Below are positions 25,901-34,074 of a stretch of 64,000 nt of DNA, one piece after another. A program made the translations under genes and the position numbers. Every line of letters starts with the position of its first letter. Positions within the stretch are counted from its first letter, which is position 1. The notes beneath the pieces are model-generated. The model did no database searches. It was not told where the DNA came from and worked only from the letters and a program-made list of their open reading frames with translations. Source of the stretch: Cheilinus undulatus (Eukaryota; Chordata; Actinopteri; Labriformes; Labridae); NCBI RefSeq assembly GCF_018320785.1, contig NC_054876.1, positions 5,361,405 to 5,425,404 on the forward strand, written 5' to 3'.

Positions 25901-28900
25901 GGAGAAAAGTTTTATGAAGTATAATTCAGATGTATCTCTTTTTGTTTTTTGATCCTCATTAGACACCAACAGAACCCTTTGGTCAAACACAAACTGAGAT
26001 ACGTATTTCAGAGGGACTGTGCAGCACAAAACCGGTGCAATCTCTCTCAGAATGTCTGAGCTGTGACATTATGATAATCATGGGACATGTACAGGAGCAT
26101 GAGCTCCCCTATGGTCCCCAACCTAAAAGACAACCAGTCAGGACACATTTAAGCTGTCAGAAGGGTGTTTTTGCTGCAGAGGTTGTACCTTGAGCTCATT
26201 TGCGTTCTGCTGGTTCTCCAGGGTCAGATGTTCTTTGACGGATGAGAGCTGCTCAAACTCCTGCTGCAGTTTGCCGTTTCTCACCTGGGACTGCTCCAGC
26301 TCCTTGGTGGTCCGCTCATTTAAAACCTGTCATAGTAAACGTAGAGCGTGGTTAGTAAGAGTGTGTTATTGCTGACTGTTACATTTATATCGACAACAGG
26401 ATTAACAAAAACAGCTGTTTTTACTCACAGAGTTTTGTTTTGCTTCTCTTAATTTGTCTGAAGCTCAATATAACAGTTTATTGATCAGCAACATCACTTT
26501 TTAACAACTATAACACAACATAACTGTAACTAAAGTAGTCACATATTAGATGAAGATTAAATTCCTCAGAAGATAAATGTTTTAATTTTAGTTTTAAGTT
26601 ATATCAGATTATTCTACCACCTCTAAAATCTTGGAAAAACAACTCTGCTGCCCTAAAGGTTCCCTTACTGAAGCCAAATCCAGGTTTTTTAACGTCATCC
26701 AGCTAAAAGAAGTCAGCATAAATAAAGGTCATTTACCCCTCCTGCCCTCAGAGACACGACAAAATAAAAAAGAGCCTTATTTAAGTTTTCACAACACAAT
26801 AAAGTCAAGCCTCTGTGATACTGTTGTCATAATACCAGATTTTAAATTTCAGTAAAATACGCTGAAACTTAGTTAATGTTTCACTCATCAAAGCTGCAAT
26901 TAAGCTTCTACACACTGAGACATCGTAATTAAGTTATCGTGTTTGTGAGCTCCAAACTGTGGTCATGTGAGTCTGAATGAATCCCTGCTGCTCTCTCTCT
27001 CTCTCTCAGTCATTAGAGATTTTATTAAAATAAGAGTAATTCAAAAACTATTCAGATCCAAATTTTGTCAGTTTTGTAATGTTGCAGCCTGATGCTAGCC
27101 AGATGAATTTGTTTCACACATCCATCTGGTAAACCTCTCATAGACAGCGTTTGGGAAAGGGCAGAGCCTTTAAAAAAACAAACCAAAAAAAAAAAACTTG
27201 AAGGGTGCTTGGATGAACGTTCTGTCTGTCACATCTTTATGGGCCAATCAGAGCAACAAAACACGTGACGTCATAGCCGCTGCCGAGGGGCGCCGCTACT
27301 GAGGAGTAAGCTCCATAGAGAACTGCATAACGCGAACCATGGCAACTGTAGATATGTCAATACACGACTTTTGTTGTTTTTGAAAAGAAAAAAACTCAAT
27401 GCTGTTCTTTGTTCTTCTTTTAACGAAGAAATGTCATCAAGTTCTGATAAAACTGGCGCTTTAGCAGCATCCATGCTAATGTCTTCCACCATAACTGCAC
27501 CAGCCTCTTGTTGCTGTTTGCTTATGTAAAGACTCCGCCATGCCCAAAGTACTGCCCGTCGCCACTGATTGGTCCTACCACGTTCTAACCGGGCCCAAAC
27601 TGTTCAAATGGGAGCTTTGCAAGATGGATTCACCAGTGAGAAACATGGAAGTGGGCATATCCATCTGCTTTGCAAGGTTAGCCTGATGCTACAATTGTTT
27701 AAATTCATTTTTATTCTCATTAATCTAAACTCAGTACCACAAAATTGCAAAGTGAAACCGAATTTTAGAAATTTTGCAAATTAAACTAAATAAAAGAATG
27801 AAATATCACATTGAAATACGTATCCGGATGCTTTGCAAAAACATTAAATGTAGCTCAGGTTCATCCCATTTCTCTGATCTTTGCTGAGATGTTTCTACAC
27901 CTTGATTGATTCCACCTGTATTAAATTGTTTGGGCATGATTTGCAAAAGCACACACCTCTCTATAGAAGGCCTGACAGCTGACAATGCATATCAGAGCAA
28001 AAACCAAGCCACGAGGTCAAAGGAACTCCCTGCAGAGCTCAGAGACATGACTGTTTACAGGCACAGAACTGTTGAAGGCTACAAAAAAAAATCTGCAGCA
28101 CTGAAGGTTCCCAAGAACACAGCGGCCTCCATAATCCTCAGATGAATTAAGTTTGGCACAACCAGGACACCTCCAGAGCAGGTCGCCCAGCCAAACTGAG
28201 CAATCAGGGGAGAAAGGCACCAAGAATCACTCTGCCTGAGCTCCAGCTAAATTTCAAGTGTTTCAGCAAAGAGTCTGAATTCTTATGTTAATGTGATATT
28301 TCAATTTTTCATTTTTAATAAATGTGCAAAAAGGTCTATAATTCTGTTTTCACTTTGTCATGCTGGGGTACTGAGTGTAGATTAATTAGAAAATAAATAT
28401 TTTTTTAGACAGAAAAACTGTAAAAAATGAAGGGGGTCTGGATTATTTCTAAATCCACTTATATAAGTATGTATTACCTTTATCTAACTTTGTCTGTGCA
28501 GATTTTAAAGCTCTACCAGTTGAATGAGCCAGAATAAACACAGTACATCATAAAAGTTTTGCATACCCATACAGTTATTTTTTCACCTTGAGCTCTTTGA
28601 GCTGCTGCTCCAGTCTCTGCTGCTCATCTTTGGCTCTTTGACCTTGCGTGTTCAGAGCTTTAATGTCAGCCATCTTGGCCTCAATGTCGTTGTGAAGCTG
28701 CTTCACCTCCTTGTCCAGCTTCTCCTTGAACCTCATCTCCCGAGAAATCTCATTCTGCTGCACCTGGAGCTCCTGCTGGAGCTGGAGTCAGATAACACAC
28801 CTGTCATTAGTGTGTTCTTTTACTATTTACAGTTTGAAAACACAACCTGTCTTCGGTGGAGAGATTCTTCTTTGGCTCTGCTGATAAATTAAACTGCACC

Positions 28901-31900
28901 AACGTGCAGACGTTGCTTCTTGTTTACCTGAGAAATGTTCTCCAGCGCAGCATCTCGTTTGGCTTCTACCTCCTGCTGGGTCACGTTGGCCTGGTTCAGT
29001 TTCTCTCTCAGGGCCTCCACATCTTTCAGCAGCTCGTCCCTCTGTTTAGTCAAGTTCTCATTTAGTTTGAGCAGCTCACTGAAAAAGAAAAGCTGTTAGT
29101 TTAGACTTCTTTATCCTCAGTATCCACACAATAAATCACCAAAGTAAATGTCCTACCTCTGCTCTTTGTCCTTAAAGAAACTACTCCGCTGCTCATTCAT
29201 TTTAATCAGGTTGGCGATTTCCTCTTTTAAATTCCTGATGCTCTCTTTGTCCTTTTTCTCCTTGTCATGAGCGGCATCGACCACTTTCCATGCTTTGTCC
29301 AGCTCCTATCAGAGAAAAGACAAAAATAAGCAGAAAAGAGATTTTCTAAGAACATTCTGAGGACTCTTAAGAGAGGACTACAATAAATCACAACAACATC
29401 AGTTTCACAATACCGTTAGCATAAGACATTTTCTGGCAAACTTTGATATCTGCCTGACTCCACTCTCCTTACGTTGCTGATTCATTGTGCCTTATGGTCT
29501 ATATTCTCAGCCAATCAAAGTGCTTGTTAAAGTCCATAATCACTATATGCCTAAGTCAAACATTAACTAATTATTATGTTTATTAGCTATTAAGTCACTT
29601 TTATATGTTATGTAGTCCTTGTTTTGTTTTTTCTTTTTAAGAAACTTGGTCAGACATCTGGTAGAACTTACTGTTACAGTACAAATAAAGCCTATCCGTT
29701 TACCAAAATATGCATTTTTTTCTCTTTTTAGAAACATTAAACTATTATGCTATGAGGCTAACGATACTGGAACCCTTTACAAATACATCCCAAAAGTCTG
29801 AATGTTAACATTAAATTTGAGAAATCATAACAGTTAAAAATATAATCATTTTTTACTCAGTTAGTGCTAAATAAAGTTACCATTGACGTGATTAGATGAA
29901 TCTACAGCTGACTATGAGAGCCTCCCTTTAGTTATAAAAATATTAACTAATATTTGTACCATGTTTTTTCTACTATCATGCAGTGCTAATATGCACATAC
30001 TGCCCTTTGTGGGCCTGATTTTTTTGTATTTAGATTTTAAGTCCCTGCATGTACATATGAGGCCATTATATTTAGCTTCACTATAAAATAAAAACAATTT
30101 CTGCCATGGAATTTATTTGTAAATATTGGGGAATTTTGGTGGGATTTTTCTTTGGGGGGGGGTTCTTGGATGTTTGGGGGATTTTTCTGTCATTTTTGTG
30201 CAATCTTAGGGACTATAATCAAACAAAGGGAATTTGCTTTAAAATTGGTGTAAATTATTTGAAAGTTGGAAGCAATTTACATGGAATTTTTGTGACATTT
30301 TTATGGGAATTTTTAGGCTTTCTGCTCACGTTTCATCACCCAGGTCTCAGACAGATTTTTGTTTTTAAACAAGTTTTTAAGAAGATTTTGAAATTCACCA
30401 GAGTTTTCTTATCTGTGATCTATGAAGAACGAAATCTAAGAACACTAGAGGGCGCTCATATGCACATTTGAATTCTGATATGACAGGATAAAATGACTAG
30501 TTTTGCATCTAACAGCACCAAAATATGCTCCATTAAGAAAACACAGTGAAATTTGACTTTTAACTGTATTTTACTATAATTTTGAATGTATTTGTTAAAA
30601 ATATAGCACTTTAATATAATCAAATACTACATGAATACATACTTTAAATATGGTATACCTTTTATTCTGATAATGCATTGTTTAATCCTACATTTAAAGT
30701 ATTAAATAATAACTATAAACTTAGTAGGATGACCTTTTTTATATTAAGCTATTTTCTAAAACCATAAAAATCTGCCCTCACACACGGGTATCTAAATGGG
30801 CTGAAATGATGTGCCATCATTATACAGATTTTGTTTTGCATTTTTTAATTTGGCATCTCTATGACATCTTACTTCGCTTTCAACTTTGTGTGTGCCATGT
30901 GCATTTGGCCCTTAAGTCTTGGGCCCTTATATGGTCATGAAAGGGTTGTTTTTCTGTGCTAATTAGGAAATCATGCACACTCATGAATAGCATGTAGTTT
31001 TTGTTTCTTCTGAACAAATTTAAGGAAAGTCTTGTGAAGATAGTGGTGAAAAGGCCCAACCTTTGGAACCAGCCCTTATAAACAAATGATTTAACCAGAC
31101 ATTAGTCTCCTCCTATGTTAAATGCAGGATACCCTCTTTAGTGAAGAAATGGTGATCTCATCTCCCTGGGAAAGCTTCAGGGCTGCTGCCACTTTAGTAG
31201 AGATGGACACGATCTCTGCGTTCAGCTCTCTACATTTAGACATCAGCCTCTTCTCATTGTCTCTGGACTTCTTCAGAGCCTGGATCAGCCTCTCATACTC
31301 CACCCGGACCTTCTCCATACTCTGATCCCCCACCAGCTCAGTGAGGATCATCTGAAACTCCTCCAAGGACTCGAATTTGTCCTCTCCTCCTGCATCTGGA
31401 TCCTTTAAATACAACACAGACGGACAGCATGTGCACAATGTGTTTGAGTATGAGCATTATGAGTAAACTATAGATTATCTTCTATACTCACTACTCGGCT
31501 TTTTGAACATTTTGTATAACCATTCACATTTTTTTTTACAGTAATGTATGATATAATAACCTCTATAATTAAAACCCCACCATAAGTCTTGCATTTTATA
31601 CCCACAGTTTTACATTATCAATGTTCCTTTAAATATCTTGCAAAATCCTTTTCTTTCATGGCATCATCTATAATGGTCCTAGCATGAATAAATATGAGGA
31701 TAGTTATTATTAATTCTGTCACCTTTGCCTACTATACTGTATGTAAATAATATAGATGATCACAGGCGAATGACTTCAGACTACACATGTTCTTGTTTTA
31801 TTTCTATTTCAAAGCTTTATTTAGCTAGTATTTGTATCATTATGAGGTAAAAGTCATAAACTGATGATGAATGCAATGTAAAGAATGTAATGTTAAAGCC

Positions 31901-32276
31901 AAAAGCTGCTATTATGATTCAGATGATCAGTAAAGCACTGTACTATACTACTATACTCTACACTACTCAAGATTAAGATGAAAAAAAAAGCAGAATAGCA
32001 CATATAATAATGGGGGAAAGTTTAATTTAAGAGTGTAGTCTACAAAACCTGTACAATCTTAGACTTAAGGTAATTTTTACATTTTCATGATGGACAGCAG
32101 AAAAGGTTTTGTAAAAACGCTTTTCATGCGGCGTAACGGACGTCAATTTAGCTAAACTTATTCGAGTTTTACATGCATTATCTTGTGTTGTGTTAAATAT
32201 TTAACTAAAATAAAACTTTAACAGGCTAAATACCATTTGAACAGACCCATCAAAACTTTAGGACACTTACCTCCAT
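16828..32276 (-). CDS. cfap58: cfap58 (ccdc147), cilia- and flagella-associated protein 58, complete 18-exon gene
   Basis: Joining the exons listed separately gives 863 codons from ATG (32276-32274) to TAG (16830-16828), with matching phases at all 17 junctions. I recall human CFAP58 as about 872 residues. Recognisable blocks in order are KCRELNAEIV in exon 2, QKQRKII...LEKERDRYIN in exon 9, RNLYSKNLIEAQ in exon 10, YELIQKIHSLQKRLISKT in exon 15, LARHPGPEAAEQL in exon 16, and FTGGGF near the C-terminus. The protein is almost entirely coiled coil, with no signal peptide or membrane segment. Family knowledge: CFAP58 is an axonemal coiled-coil protein of motile cilia and sperm flagella, and its loss causes malformed sperm tails. 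The start is fixed by an in-frame TAG 12 nt upstream and a strong context (A at -3, G at +4). Oddities are a two-codon first exon and a GC donor in intron 9. Confidence 0.95.
17104..17228 (-). CDS. cfap58: cfap58 exon 17 (residues 785-825 plus split 826)
   Basis: The acceptor is CTCTACAG and the donor GTGAGT. The exon encodes ALIAELRMLDSRMNEYKSEN and ELANIKKKYLSQKKLQ, aligning with the family's NELQNLKKKYLAQKRK. Confidence 0.93.
18035..18505. repeat. Dispersed repeat in cfap58 intron 16
   Basis: This is built from AAGACTTTTTAAGACC-type motifs, with the right end CCACGGATACCCTG, in a pattern known from dispersed teleost elements. It contains a 15-base A run near 18429. It is non-coding. Confidence 0.35.
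18879..18998 (-). CDS. cfap58: cfap58 exon 16 (residues 745-784)
   Basis: The acceptor is CTCATGAAG. The exon encodes EKEKLYVELKHILARHPGPE, AAEQLQQCQWTLRERTKKLK. The donor AAG-GTCATC is weak (no A or G at +3) but gives the right phase and alignment to the next exon. Confidence 0.93.
19566..19670 (-). CDS. cfap58: cfap58 exon 15 (residues 710-744)
   Basis: The acceptor is CGTCTGCAG and the donor GTAGAT. The exon encodes GNDPGKYELIQKIHSLQKRL then ISKTQELEERELLLQ, one of the most conserved parts of the protein. Confidence 0.96.
20184..20292 (-). CDS. cfap58: cfap58 exon 14 (residues 673-709)
   Basis: The acceptor is ATTTTTGCAG and the donor GTGAAC. The exon encodes RRELFHLQRELLRERTRNSV and INIHRWRQLE, matching the conserved NVHRWRKLE. 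Confidence 0.95.
21204..21427 (-). CDS. cfap58: cfap58 exon 13 (residues 599-672 plus split 673)
   Basis: The acceptor is TTCTCTGAAG and the donor GTAACA. The exon encodes RERDSLGKQLLRHNDERALL, YEKIRIQQSILSKGDFHYSQ and the RMEDIRLLKLEIKRLQRKK block. A long antisense open frame over this exon is a shadow. Confidence 0.95.
21506..21646 (-). CDS. cfap58: cfap58 exon 12 (residues 552-598)
   Basis: The acceptor is CCTGCTGCAG and the donor GTAATG. The exon encodes VDLQTIKLQLEETKQQVESQ and ERIIADADAEQIQQKKQLEQ, matching the family's RIIAEADGERLRQKKELDQ. Confidence 0.94.
22136..22282 (-). CDS. cfap58: cfap58 exon 11 (residues 503-551)
   Basis: The acceptor is CTTTTTTTCAG and the donor GTACCG. The exon encodes EEISEIKRKMKTMNNQVTRL and the following coiled coil to KDNEALK. 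Confidence 0.94.
22438..22599 (-). CDS. cfap58: cfap58 exon 10 (residues 449-502)
   Basis: The acceptor is TTTCCACAG and the donor GTAGGA. The exon encodes VQQKIGDVEVKENEIFDWRK and SERNLYSKNLIEAQ, the latter nearly invariant in the family. Confidence 0.95.
22706..22897 (-). CDS. cfap58: cfap58 exon 9 (residues 385-448), GC donor
   Basis: The acceptor is AACTGGTAG. The exon encodes NMIKAAQSTEKQQNLVKLLE through QKQRKIIQQLEKERDRYINE to LMQK. The end that keeps alignment and phase is CAGAAG followed by GCAGGC, a GC-AG intron. The nearby GT would add about six residues absent from the human protein as I recall it. Confidence 0.93.
23120..23420. repeat. Repeat fragments in cfap58 intron 8
   Basis: Two pieces lie together. 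23120-23215 has AATAATCGAATTGTGA and a long T run, typical of a dispersed fish element. 23330-23417 has CAATGACAGCTGGGATAGGC through to AGAAAATGGATGGATGGAT, the widespread 3' tail of a fish LINE or its derived SINE. The same tail appears inverted at 41955-42070. Confidence 0.5.
24510..25010. repeat. Possible non-autonomous element in cfap58 intron 8
   Basis: A GC-richer block within the AT-rich intron includes GCCGAGTTACACCAAGCCGC and a CCAATCACAGC box near 24955. Open frames exist on both strands but none resembles a cfap58 exon, and none is needed for the transcript. It is probably a MITE; no clear TIR was found. Confidence 0.3.
25186..25268 (-). CDS. cfap58: cfap58 exon 8 (residues 357-384)
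   Basis: The acceptor is CCTCCTGCAG and the donor GTTTGT, a weaker donor. The exon encodes DLELSKKQVEVDRKAIEELI and RERDILNK, matching the family's RERDILNK block exactly. Confidence 0.94.
25731..25890 (-). CDS. cfap58: cfap58 exon 7 (residues 304-356 plus split 357)
   Basis: The acceptor is CACGTCAG and the donor GTAAAA. The exon encodes MREEEVNQLRQDVAKQTKMR and KKFHQMEDQKADVDVQRETL. It ends with one base of an Asp codon. Confidence 0.94.
26189..26326 (-). CDS. cfap58: cfap58 exon 6 (residues 258-303)
   Basis: The acceptor is CTATGACAG and the donor GTACAA. The exon encodes NERTTKELEQSQVRNGKLQQ and NQQNANELK, aligning with the family's NERAAKELEQFQMRN block. The preceding intron (26327-28586) holds a MITE and a Tc1-like element. 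Confidence 0.94.
26991..27007. repeat. (CT)n microsatellite
   Basis: About eight CT units in cfap58 intron 5. Confidence 0.8.
27085..27690 (-). mobile_element. MITE family copy with gene-like reading frame
   Basis: This is bounded by GCCTGATGCTAGCCAGATG on the left and TTTGCAAGGTTAGCCTGATG on the right, and lies in cfap58 intron 5. On the minus strand 27492-27271 encodes a frame starting MVEDISMDAAKAPVLSELDD and continuing ISSLKEEQRTALSFFLFKNN. This matches, with few changes, the frame of the inverted copy at 4.9-5.4 kb. It is CpG-richer than its surroundings. The codon-level similarity between copies could simply reflect recent common descent. Confidence 0.55.
27700..28455 (+). mobile_element. 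Tc1-like transposon remnant in cfap58 intron 5
   Basis: The right end has a TACTGAGTGTAGATTAATTA-type terminal region followed by GGGGGTCTGGATTATTTC. The left end has a related inverted segment (CTAAACTCAGTACC, about 27727). The interior 27.85-28.23 kb carries transposase-derived sequence with frameshifts. It is the same family as 565-1425, in opposite orientation. Confidence 0.6.
28587..28781 (-). CDS. cfap58: cfap58 exon 5 (residues 193-257)
   Basis: The acceptor is TGACTCCAG and the donor GTGAAA. The 65 codons, rich in Gln, Glu and Lys (for example QNEISREMRFKEKLDKEVKQ and EQQRLEQQLKELK), are typical of the coiled coil in this family. Confidence 0.93.
28928..29078 (-). CDS. cfap58: cfap58 exon 4 (residues 142-192)
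   Basis: The acceptor is CTTTTTCAG and the donor GTAAAC. The exon completes the split Ser and encodes ELLKLNENLTKQRDELLKD and the following coiled coil. It ends in phase 0. Confidence 0.93.
29157..29305 (-). CDS. cfap58: cfap58 exon 3 (residues 93-141 plus split 142)
   Basis: The acceptor is GATAG and the donor GTAGGA. The exon encodes ELDKAWKVVDAAHDKEKKDK and on to KDKEQ, a coiled coil matching the family's EIEKAWKMVD region. It ends with two bases of a Ser codon. Confidence 0.93.
29306..31132. other. cfap58 intron 2; includes a G/T-rich block
   Basis: This is the largest 5' intron, 1.8 kb and AT-rich. At 30106-30360 is a run of degenerate GGGAATTTTTGTG-like words, which creates a 121-codon plus-strand open frame of low complexity. 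I do not believe it is a gene. Confidence 0.5.
31133..31402 (-). CDS. cfap58: cfap58 exon 2 (residues 3-92)
   Basis: The acceptor is TATTTAAAG and the donor GTATCC. The exon encodes the acidic start (DPDAGGEDKFESLEEF) and the conserved block EKVRVEYERL...NEKRLMSKCRELNAEIV, the strongest family signature at the N-terminus. Both ends are in phase 0. Confidence 0.95.
32271..32276 (-). CDS. cfap58: cfap58 coding exon 1 (residues 1-2)
   Basis: ATG GAG is followed at once by the donor GTAAGT. Only Met-Glu are encoded; the rest of exon 1 is 5' UTR. The next exon begins in phase 0. Confidence 0.85.
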
Positions 32277-32393
32277 TCTATGGCTCTAAAATTATACGTT
32301 TAATCGACGAGTTTGTAAAAATAGCTTAGCATTCGGTTAGCAAAGATTCCAGCCGTGTTCAGGGTTACTTTCTCAATGGAACTGTTGACTTCC

Positions 32394-32406
32394 GTTACTA
32401 GGCAAC
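32394..32406 (-). promoter_or_regulatory. cfap58: X-box (RFX site) in cfap58 promoter
   Basis: On the minus strand GTTGCC-T-AGTAAC fits the RFX X-box consensus (GTTGCC, short spacer, RGYAAC) completely. It lies about 118-130 bp upstream of the ATG. RFX factors drive ciliary genes through such promoter-proximal sites, which fits the identity of this gene. Confidence 0.75.
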
Positions 32407-32412
32407 CGCTGA

Positions 32413-32422
32413 TCTCGCGAGA
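32413..32422. promoter_or_regulatory. cfap58: TCTCGCGAGA promoter palindrome
   Basis: This perfect ten-base palindrome is known as a core element of vertebrate TATA-less, often bidirectional, promoters. It sits 6 bp from the X-box. I found no TATA box in place and no divergent gene on the plus strand before the hAT-like element at 32539. Confidence 0.6.
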
Positions 32423-32538
32423 GTGAGACGGATGGGTCAACAGCTTGTCACCTCACAGCCTCAGAGAGAGCACAAGACCCCAGGACAAAAAAAGAAAAAA
32501 CAAAACACTGGAAAGACAACTCCTGAATCCCGCTACAG

Positions 32539-33383
32539 CAGTGATACTCAGCCTGTGGCTCTGGAGCCACATGTGGCTCTTTAGTGATTATTTGCGGCTC
32601 TTTTATGTCTTAATTTGAAATATTAATCCCCAGAAAAACTCAGAAAAGGGAAACGCTGACCTCAGTAACTGATCAAATTAATCAGTTAGTTTCCCAGACT
32701 TATACAGAAGGGAATTGTCAAACTAAATTGTCCCTTTTATCCAATTTTTGCCTTTTTAACCATTTTTTGCCACTTTTCACCCAATTAAGCTACCTTTGCC
32801 ATTAAATACCACCTTTTTCCTACTTTTTTGCCTACCTTTGACACTTCTCTTTGACAGTTTTTTCACATTTAAACTGCCGTTTTCAATCATTTACCCCTTT
32901 CTTCCTGTTTTTTCCCCATTTTTGCCACATCTTTTTGACACTTTTTTCCCATTTTGCCAATTTTATCCCATTTTTGCCCCTTTCACCATTTTTTCACCAC
33001 TTTCCCCCCATTTAAGCTACCTTTTTTTCCATTAAATACCACTTGTTTCCTCTTTTTTGCCCATTTTGGCAACTTCTTTTAGCCACTTTTATCCATTTTT
33101 CCCCTTTTCACCATTTATTGCCCATTTAAGCTACATTTTGCCAGTAAATACCACTTGTTTCCTATATTTTTGCCCTATTATGCAACTTTTGTTTGCTTTT
33201 AGCCTGTTTTAGTCACTTATCTCTCATATTTTGCCATGTTTTTGCCACATTTGGACCATTTTTGCCACCTTTAACTTATTTTATTGCTACTTCAAGCCGT
33301 TTTTGCCACTTTTCACCCCCTAGATTGTGGTAGGTATTTTTCAACAGTTTGGCTCTTTGGTTAAGCAGGGTTGAGTGACACTG
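32539..33383. mobile_element. hAT-like non-autonomous element with 8-bp target duplication
   Basis: The ends CAGTGATACTCAGCC and GGTTGAGTGACACTG are near-perfect inverted repeats of the hAT CAGTG type. Flanks CGCTACAG (32531-32538) and CTCTACAT (33384-33391) agree at 6 of 8 positions, as expected for an old 8-bp hAT duplication. Inside, GGCTCTGGAGCCACATGTGG is followed by a degenerate TTTTTGCCACTTTT array (about 32740-33310). It is non-coding. A related truncated copy lies at 57.4 kb. Confidence 0.75.
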
Positions 33384-33391
33384 CTCTACAT

Positions 33392-34034
33392 TTTTGTTCA
33401 GCTCTGCTGCTGATGACTACAATACAACAGTTTAGCTAGTGAGGACTCAGCACAAGTAAATCCAGTGAGTTTGAATTTAGGATGATGAAAATGTCTTCAG
33501 GTTTCGTCTTCACTGGCTAAATGATTTACCAGAATTCTCGACTCCCGTCACAACCTCGAACTTTCATTGCCAAAAATCCTTTAAAAAGTAGTTGGTGTGA
33601 AAATTTAATGTGTCCTGAGGCAAAAAATAATGATAAATATTTTTTGCAGGAAGTAACAAATTCTCTGCATTAACTTATCTACCCCATTTCTATGAACCTT
33701 GTTTATATTTCGTTATCAATAACGTTTGCCCATCTATTTTTGTAATTCTGCATTCTGTAATTATGAATTTCTGCAAAAGAACCCTTTGAACCCCAAACGT
33801 TTAGCTCCCAAGCCTCCCTGGATATATGCACACCTCTAGCTTTAACCTGATTACCACGGTGATTTTTACCTTAAATAAATGTTATTTTCTTACCCACAAA
33901 GCAGTTTTAACTGTCGTAATTTTAATGTGCAAACTGTGTTTGTGCAGATATTTAGAGAAAAATAGGCTACTGCAATAAAAAGGTTGTTTGAATTTCAAAA
34001 TGTTGGCCAAAATAGGTTTCAAAAGTTGCTTAAA

Positions 34035-34074
<40 letters not shown>

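Noticed and set aside
30106..30471. 121-codon frame with repeated FLDVWGIFLSFL-like sequence
   Set aside because: It derives from a degenerate G/T-rich repeat in cfap58 intron 2.
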